In this document: positions 59,701-64,000 of the stretch, one piece after another
Layout: each line of letters begins with the position of its first letter
How positions within the stretch are numbered: the first letter of the stretch is position 1
Assembly (NCBI GenBank): GCA_949752735.1
Contig: OX457038.1
Coordinates: forward strand, 19,404,512 to 19,468,511
Reading direction: 5' to 3'
Length of the DNA stretch: 64,000 nucleotides
Source: Lumbricus terrestris
Lineage: Eukaryota > Annelida > Clitellata > Crassiclitellata > Lumbricidae
Made by a program: the position numbers and the translations under genes
Notes under the pieces: model-generated
The model's database searches: none
What the model was told of the DNA's origin: nothing
The model's input: the letters and a program-made list of their open reading frames with translations, nothing else

Positions 59701-60913
59701 AAATTTTAACAAAATCTGAGATGGTGATGCAAATGACTGTGTTGATTTGACGTGGAATGCCCCGTATGTCTTTATATTTGATCTTAATCTTATGTCACTT
59801 TCTAGCATTTAACCAATCAACAAAGGTTACTTTCACCAACTTTTTCAAAAGGTTCTGACAGCACCAGATTATGTCACCACATCACCAATCTCACCATTAA
59901 TGGTATCAAGCAAAAGCATTTCCATTACTTAATCTGGAGTACTACACTACCATAGCCATTATTAATCTCAACATTAATTCTTTCCGAGGTTAAAAATTAA
60001 AGCCAATCCTAATCATTACGTTACTCACCTTAATCATTTTACTCAATCTTTATCAACATTTTACTCAAGATTATCAACTTCACAGACCCATAAAAACATT
60101 CCATTACAAAAAATATTATGAGCAAATAACATAAACTGAACTTGTACACTTTGAAAAGGCAACAAAAATGGCTGTCTACCTAAAGGTCTGATGACTTTAA
60201 CCAGCTGTTGAGTCACAAGCAAAGCCTCAGAAGCAATCTTGTAAAATGGATCTCCAACCGCAGCAATAATTGGCTGCAAACACAACAAGCACACACATTT
60301 TGGTACTGCTGCTAATTCCCTCCAAGTAAACCTTTAAGAGTATACATATATGAACTTGATTAAATCTCACAAAAAACTATTCAACTAATCATTTGGTTCA
60401 CGAAAGTTCAGATATATGACAGGGTCACTTGATATATTAAACATGCAATGTCACTACACTGTCAGGTGCATGCAAGTTGTCTAGTTGCCAAAACGATCCC
60501 ACCAATAGCTGAGATGCAACATTATCAGCATTTCATGTTACTACAACAGACACAGAAGAAAATGAGTGTGATTCAAAAAGCATAGTATATAGGATCATAA
60601 AACATGCCATACAATTATCCAGCTGCGAAGCATTACAATTTTGCATGTACTTACCGGCACTAAAGCATCCACGTGAGGGTGAAACACCACTGGACAGTGG
60701 TTTGTCAGCAGAATGTTGACAAAACAAAGTGTATCAATTTTTATATTCGAACTTGAGTTCTTGTCCCTGGTTGACACAGTCAAACAGATTAGCAATCAGT
60801 AAATATTTGATTGACATCAATCAAGTGACATAATCAAAACTTTAGTTGATTCCAATATTCAGTTAAAATAGCATTCTAATAAAATCAAATCAAGAACCAT
60901 TCCTTTTAGAGGG

Positions 60914-61008
<95 letters not shown>

Positions 61009-63463
61009 CAACAGCTCTGCATTGCATCACATGCTTTGACCACACATTAACCTGTTTCTGATGAGATTTTGAAATCTTAAAACTAAACAAGTAAAGTCAG
61101 CCACTAAGTCATTGCATGTGTAAGTAACAAAGCCATTATCTCCTTCCGCACCTTTTGCATCACCTTTATCTTCCCAAAGGCAATCAAAGCCACAGGTCAT
61201 CATCATCATCATCATCATCATCACCAATCATCATCATCATCATCAACATTTAAACATCAGACCAACAGAAATAAGTTGATACATTATCACCATCCTCAAA
61301 AGAAGTAACCCAATTAATTCATTCAACAAATTCATCAATCATCATGTCACAAATATTGCACTGCATGACAATGCTAACTACGCCATTGTACTCTAGACAT
61401 CACTGCTCGTCCAATTACCCAAGAGAGAACTGGACTCCAGGGATGATGATGGAGATGTGATCCTTCAGGGCGCCTGGCAACACCTGAACAAGTTCCGACA
61501 GAAGACTAAAGCAACCCTGTCTTGTCTTGATGCTCCTCTCCTTCAGCAACTTGTGCATCGACTTCACAATGTTGGGCACCTGAGCAGTCAGTTGTGTCAC
61601 TGGCCTAAAGCAAACGTATAGCATAGTGTCACGAATAGAAACAGCAGAGATCTATGTGGTGCCTTCAAACCAACCTGTGTAAAAGGCTGTGCAATGTCTG
61701 CATTCAATTTGCCGCTATTTATTACACGTCCCTATAGTATCAGTCAACAAAGTGATGAATGCCAGAAAAACAGTTGAAACACAATGTATATCATATTATA
61801 ATTTACAAGACAAGCAAAAAACCTGATTAGTTTTAAAACAAGTATCTTCCAAACACATTTTCACCATGTCATTTGACTGTCAATTTCAAATGCCAAACCC
61901 TTTAACTGTTTATTCTACTGTTTAACTAACATAAAACGGCAAAATACTTCATATCATATTTTTATTACCATCATCATCGACATCAGCATTATTATATCTT
62001 GTCAGATAAAGATTCCTCACCCTTCTTCTAAATCCATTGCATCTGGGTCTTGTATTACAGTCGGCTTAGTCTGTTTTAGAAGTGTAATGTAAGCAAAGAA
62101 AATATCGGCCTTCACGTTCTCTTCTCTCTCTGGCAAACAAGAAAAAAGATAAATGCCAGATAAATTACATACGGATGACTATGACTTTGGCCCGTAGGTT
62201 TCTACATTACATATGTGTCTTACATATTCATACTTTCATTTTGTAATCGTAATCGAACACTACTTTTAAAAGCACCACTCAATGATTCAAAGGTGCTGAA
62301 GAACTGACAACGTCAGTGCTGTCACTAACATATCAAATGGACGTCAGGCATTTCAGAAACACAGGAAGCGAAAGGCCTGTGAAAGAAAGCTCCAAATAGA
62401 GGTGCAAAACTTTTACATTGAGCAGTAGGGAGTGAAGAGACCAAGGTAAAGGTCTTGACGTATGGCGCTATTCCAACCAAACAGTTGTTCATAAAGAGTC
62501 AAAATTCAGAACTGGAAGTACTGGAACACAGGAAGCAAGCGGAGAGTGTCACGAATGAAGGCAGATATGCAGGCAAACCTCAGGAAACCACTAATAAGGT
62601 GGGTAGCAGCGCTAAGCATTGACTGAAGCATGGGAAGGTCAAATCAAAAGAGATGAGCATAACATAAATGGAATTGCTAAAACGCTGAGTGCAGATCAGC
62701 AAATGGATGAAAATGGCGACCAGGTGAGGGAAGACCCCGAAAGAGAGAGTGGCGGATGATGCGTAGTTGACGTAGATAGTAAAGGCATGCCGAAGCGATA
62801 CGATAGACATGGTCTATAAATGAGAGAGCAGGATCCAATGCAACATCCATATTGCAAACTGACGAAGGAAGAATAAAGCAAATGTCAGGAAACTTAACAT
62901 GGAGAAATTCCACGTCAAACTTGGCGAGATGGGCTCGACCACAGAGCCAAATGAATTAGATTCAACCTAAATTAAAGCAAGAACGATTAGAAGACATTGA
63001 AAGGTCTACTTCTGCAGTGGCTCAAGGACCTTTGTCACCAGTAACAGGTGTGTGGGCTGGGACACGGGAAAAAGATTTCAGTACAATCAGCATATTGGTG
63101 AGCCAAGAAGCCCAAGAAACCATTGAGAGCAGCATGTCTGATAAGCCTGTGCCATACGGCATTTAAAGATTGGAAGCAGAATCAAACTTGAGGTAAACCA
63201 TGTAGGATATAAGTCCATGCAGAGCAAGTGGTCCCAAAAGTATGCCTTAGGCAAGTTGCAGTGTTAATCTTGCAAGCATGGTAACTTAAAACCTCAACAC
63301 ATTTTCTCACTTTACAGCAATCCAAATATAGGCACATTTAAATTATTGTAAAGCTCAGTCCTTGGTCATTACTATATACAAAAAACATTGACACAAAGGG
63401 ATATAAAAGTTTTGACAAAACAAACCGATGTCAACAACCAACAAGACAATCGTTGTAAACCTT

Positions 63464-63521
<58 letters not shown>

Positions 63522-63550
63522 CCACCACCACCACCACCACCACCACCACC

Positions 63551-63584
<34 letters not shown>

Positions 63585-63981
63585 TCATCATCGCATTAAC
63601 CCTTACCGCTCAGATTAAAAATGAATTGGCCCAAAATTGGCCGCTGACAGCGGACACATGAGTGGTAAAGGTTAAGATTCCAGCATCATCATAATTTAGT
63701 AGCGTTACAAAACATTCTTCAAACTGGCTGTCAAACATGTGGAAGGATTAAGGTTATCAAGTTGTACTTGTCCAATTAATTCAGCCAGTAAACAATAATC
63801 AAAGGATTGTACTGTACAAATAAAGTTACCCTTAAATCGGGAAATGAGAGTCGGTGAGACAAATGCGTAGAAATCCCGCAACATCTCGTGTCTTGTTGAA
63901 ATAATGGCTGCCAAACACTTAGCTGATGCCCGTCGAACTTTCCAACTCATGTCATCATCATCACTGTATTCGTCTGACACA
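44761..63981 (-). CDS. CAND1: CAND1 (cullin-associated NEDD8-dissociated protein 1), C-terminal 902 codons, 23 exons
   Basis: Exons: 63830-63981, 62021-62129, 61419-61604, 60655-60766, 60180-60273, 57332-57449, 56812-56943, 55544-55677, 54985-55070, 54214-54328, 53745-53830, 53059-53112, 52126-52221, 51556-51623, 50949-51043, 50334-50437, 49707-49774, 48663-48852, 47891-48079, 47266-47337, 46309-46480, 45667-45813, 44761-44891. All phases match. The visible part starts [20 protein letters not shown] and runs through HEAT repeats with near-vertebrate blocks: [115 protein letters not shown]; it ends [12 protein letters not shown]1 wraps around unneddylated cullin-RBX1 and exchanges F-box and other substrate receptors. 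The N-terminal third (about 340 residues in human) lies past the right edge. CAND2 is a vertebrate paralogue, so CAND1 is the natural name here. Confidence 0.96.
45045..45330 (+). mobile_element. L2/CR1-like LINE remnant, CAND1 intron 22
   Basis: A degraded frame starts [18 protein letters not shown] and continues to an SFHGS-like block, resembling the CLTYKALHGLAPPYLS region of L2/CR1 ORF2. Many frameshifts and stops. Confidence 0.6.
46225..46574. repeat. Direct repeats of 37 bp flanking CAND1 exon 21
   Basis: GTCAGG(C/T)ACTTCAACACGCC and the following ATATTACGTTCCTGGAT occur at 46225-46261 and 46538-46574, on either side of the exon at 46309-46480. Confidence 0.9.
46963..47025 (-). repeat. 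LINE 3'-tail fragment
   Basis: ATTTATTTATTTCAAG followed by TATTTATATAGCGCCTCTTC and TATTCAGAGGCGCT is the reverse complement of the LINE tail at 19830-19900. It is in CAND1 intron 20. Confidence 0.75.
58272..58565 (-). CDS. ORF inside the long-TIR element, unknown function
   Basis: An open frame of 97 codons including [20 protein letters not shown] and [11 protein letters not shown]. The YDGxWWxGxV pattern resembles short segments found near the C-termini of transposon-encoded hypothetical proteins in invertebrates. It may be the surviving end of a larger element protein rather than a complete gene. The element interrupts a CAND1 intron but is unrelated to CAND1. Confidence 0.4.
   Translation of the reverse strand: MQLHCIRPVSGESVKVKDFSSSPDSPRTEHVSQCLEIYNKTMIKLAAIKGYIIAKYDGHWWLGCVLQMFPDTNEVEIFFCTQMDQLIHIDIHIRQIS
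59003..59227 (+). other. Cys-rich ORF inside the long-TIR element
   Basis: The frame has [19 protein letters not shown] and [16 protein letters not shown], a possible metal-binding CxxC ... CxxC pattern. A related but shorter block ([16 protein letters not shown] ... [10 protein letters not shown]) occurs at about 58779-58870 on the same strand, so the interior contains a diverged internal duplication. Coding status unproven. Confidence 0.3.
60915..61007. repeat. (TG)n microsatellite, about 46 units
   Basis: Uninterrupted TG dinucleotides in CAND1 intron 3; appears as poly-His/Thr in spurious ORFs. Confidence 0.98.
61198..61246. repeat. (CAT)n microsatellite
   Basis: About 15 CAT units with one CACCAA interruption, in CAND1 intron 3. 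Confidence 0.95.
62400..62935 (-). mobile_element. L2/CR1-like LINE reverse transcriptase remnant, CAND1 intron 1 of the visible part
   Basis: Minus-strand frames read [20 protein letters not shown] then [17 protein letters not shown], the NLGVxLDxxLSFxxHI ... CxYHLRxIxRIR block of L2/CR1 polymerases. Further on, [19 protein letters not shown] and [10 protein letters not shown] match the LQxVxNAAARLVSG ... LHWLPV block in another phase. It is broken by stops and frameshifts. Confidence 0.75.
63464..63592. repeat. Compound microsatellite (CAT)n(CAC)n(CAT)n, CAND1 intron
   Basis: About 19 CAT, 15 CAC and 9 CAT in order, the same arrangement as 15176-15320. Confidence 0.97.
63600..63671. mobile_element. 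Tiny TTAA-flanked MITE, 72 bp
   Basis: CCCTTACCGCTCA and TGAGTGGTAAAGG are inverted ends (11 of 13 match) flanked by TTAA on both sides (63596-63599, 63672-63675). It is piggyBac-like by target and CCC start. Confidence 0.72.
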
Positions 63982-64000
63982 CTGGAAGAAGTTTTTCAGT

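Larger units (their letters stand above)
57588..59763. mobile_element. 2.2-kb DNA transposon with about 480-bp inverted repeats, CAND1 intron 5
   Basis: Ends GGGGCATTCCATGTCAAATC and its inverse GATTTGACGTGGAATGCCCC are flanked by GTAT on both sides (57584-57587, 59764-59767). Arms 57588-58069 and 59291-59763 are inverted copies with scattered substitutions and indels. The interior (about 1.2 kb) has a minus-strand ORF (58272-58565) and a Cys-rich plus-strand ORF (59003-59227). No DDE transposase motif was recognised; the superfamily is unassigned. Confidence 0.88.

Overview
This is a eukaryotic, animal (metazoan) window, AT-rich, with short exons, GT-AG introns and many transposable-element remnants. 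Four protein-coding genes, all on the minus strand, could be assembled exon by exon with every reading phase agreeing. From left to right they are the 5' part of MAPK15 (ERK7/8-type kinase), a complete NBN (nibrin/NBS1), a complete lysosomal-type histidine acid phosphatase homologue (ACP2-like) whose two catalytic histidines are both replaced, and the C-terminal three quarters of CAND1. The proteins are close to vertebrate ones, so this is probably a slowly evolving invertebrate, likely marine. The sequence alone does not fix the phylum.

Layout: 1-1975 MAPK15 exons 1-2 with intron sequence; 1976-8003 intergenic, with an 8-bp-TSD foldback element, a tRNA-derived SINE and a CACTG-ended element; 8004-26243 NBN, 17 coding exons; 26244-31208 intergenic, with a hairpin just upstream of NBN, a tRNA-like SINE and a small hAT-type MITE; 31209-39430 acid phosphatase-like gene, 10 coding exons; 39431-44760 intergenic, with a decayed Tc1/mariner element and a duplicated scrap of CAND1; 44761-63981 CAND1, 23 coding exons, running off the right edge.

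The genes have no obvious shared pathway. NBN acts with MRE11-RAD50 and ATM at DNA breaks, CAND1 exchanges cullin-RING ligase substrate receptors, MAPK15 is an atypical MAP kinase, and the acid phosphatase homologue is a type I membrane protein with a tyrosine sorting motif.

The accessory content is rich. At least five elements have exact 8-bp target duplications. Two TTAA-flanked elements are present, one holding a 2-kb TATAC satellite with a LINE and a SINE nested in it. A 2.2-kb element has roughly 480-bp inverted repeats. A SINE family appears to share its tail with an L2/CR1-like LINE, and one minisatellite unit recurs inside two different foldback elements and at a third site. The most notable points are the doubly histidine-less acid phosphatase, the duplicated splice acceptor in NBN, the altered NBN ATM-binding tail and the satellite-filled TTAA element.
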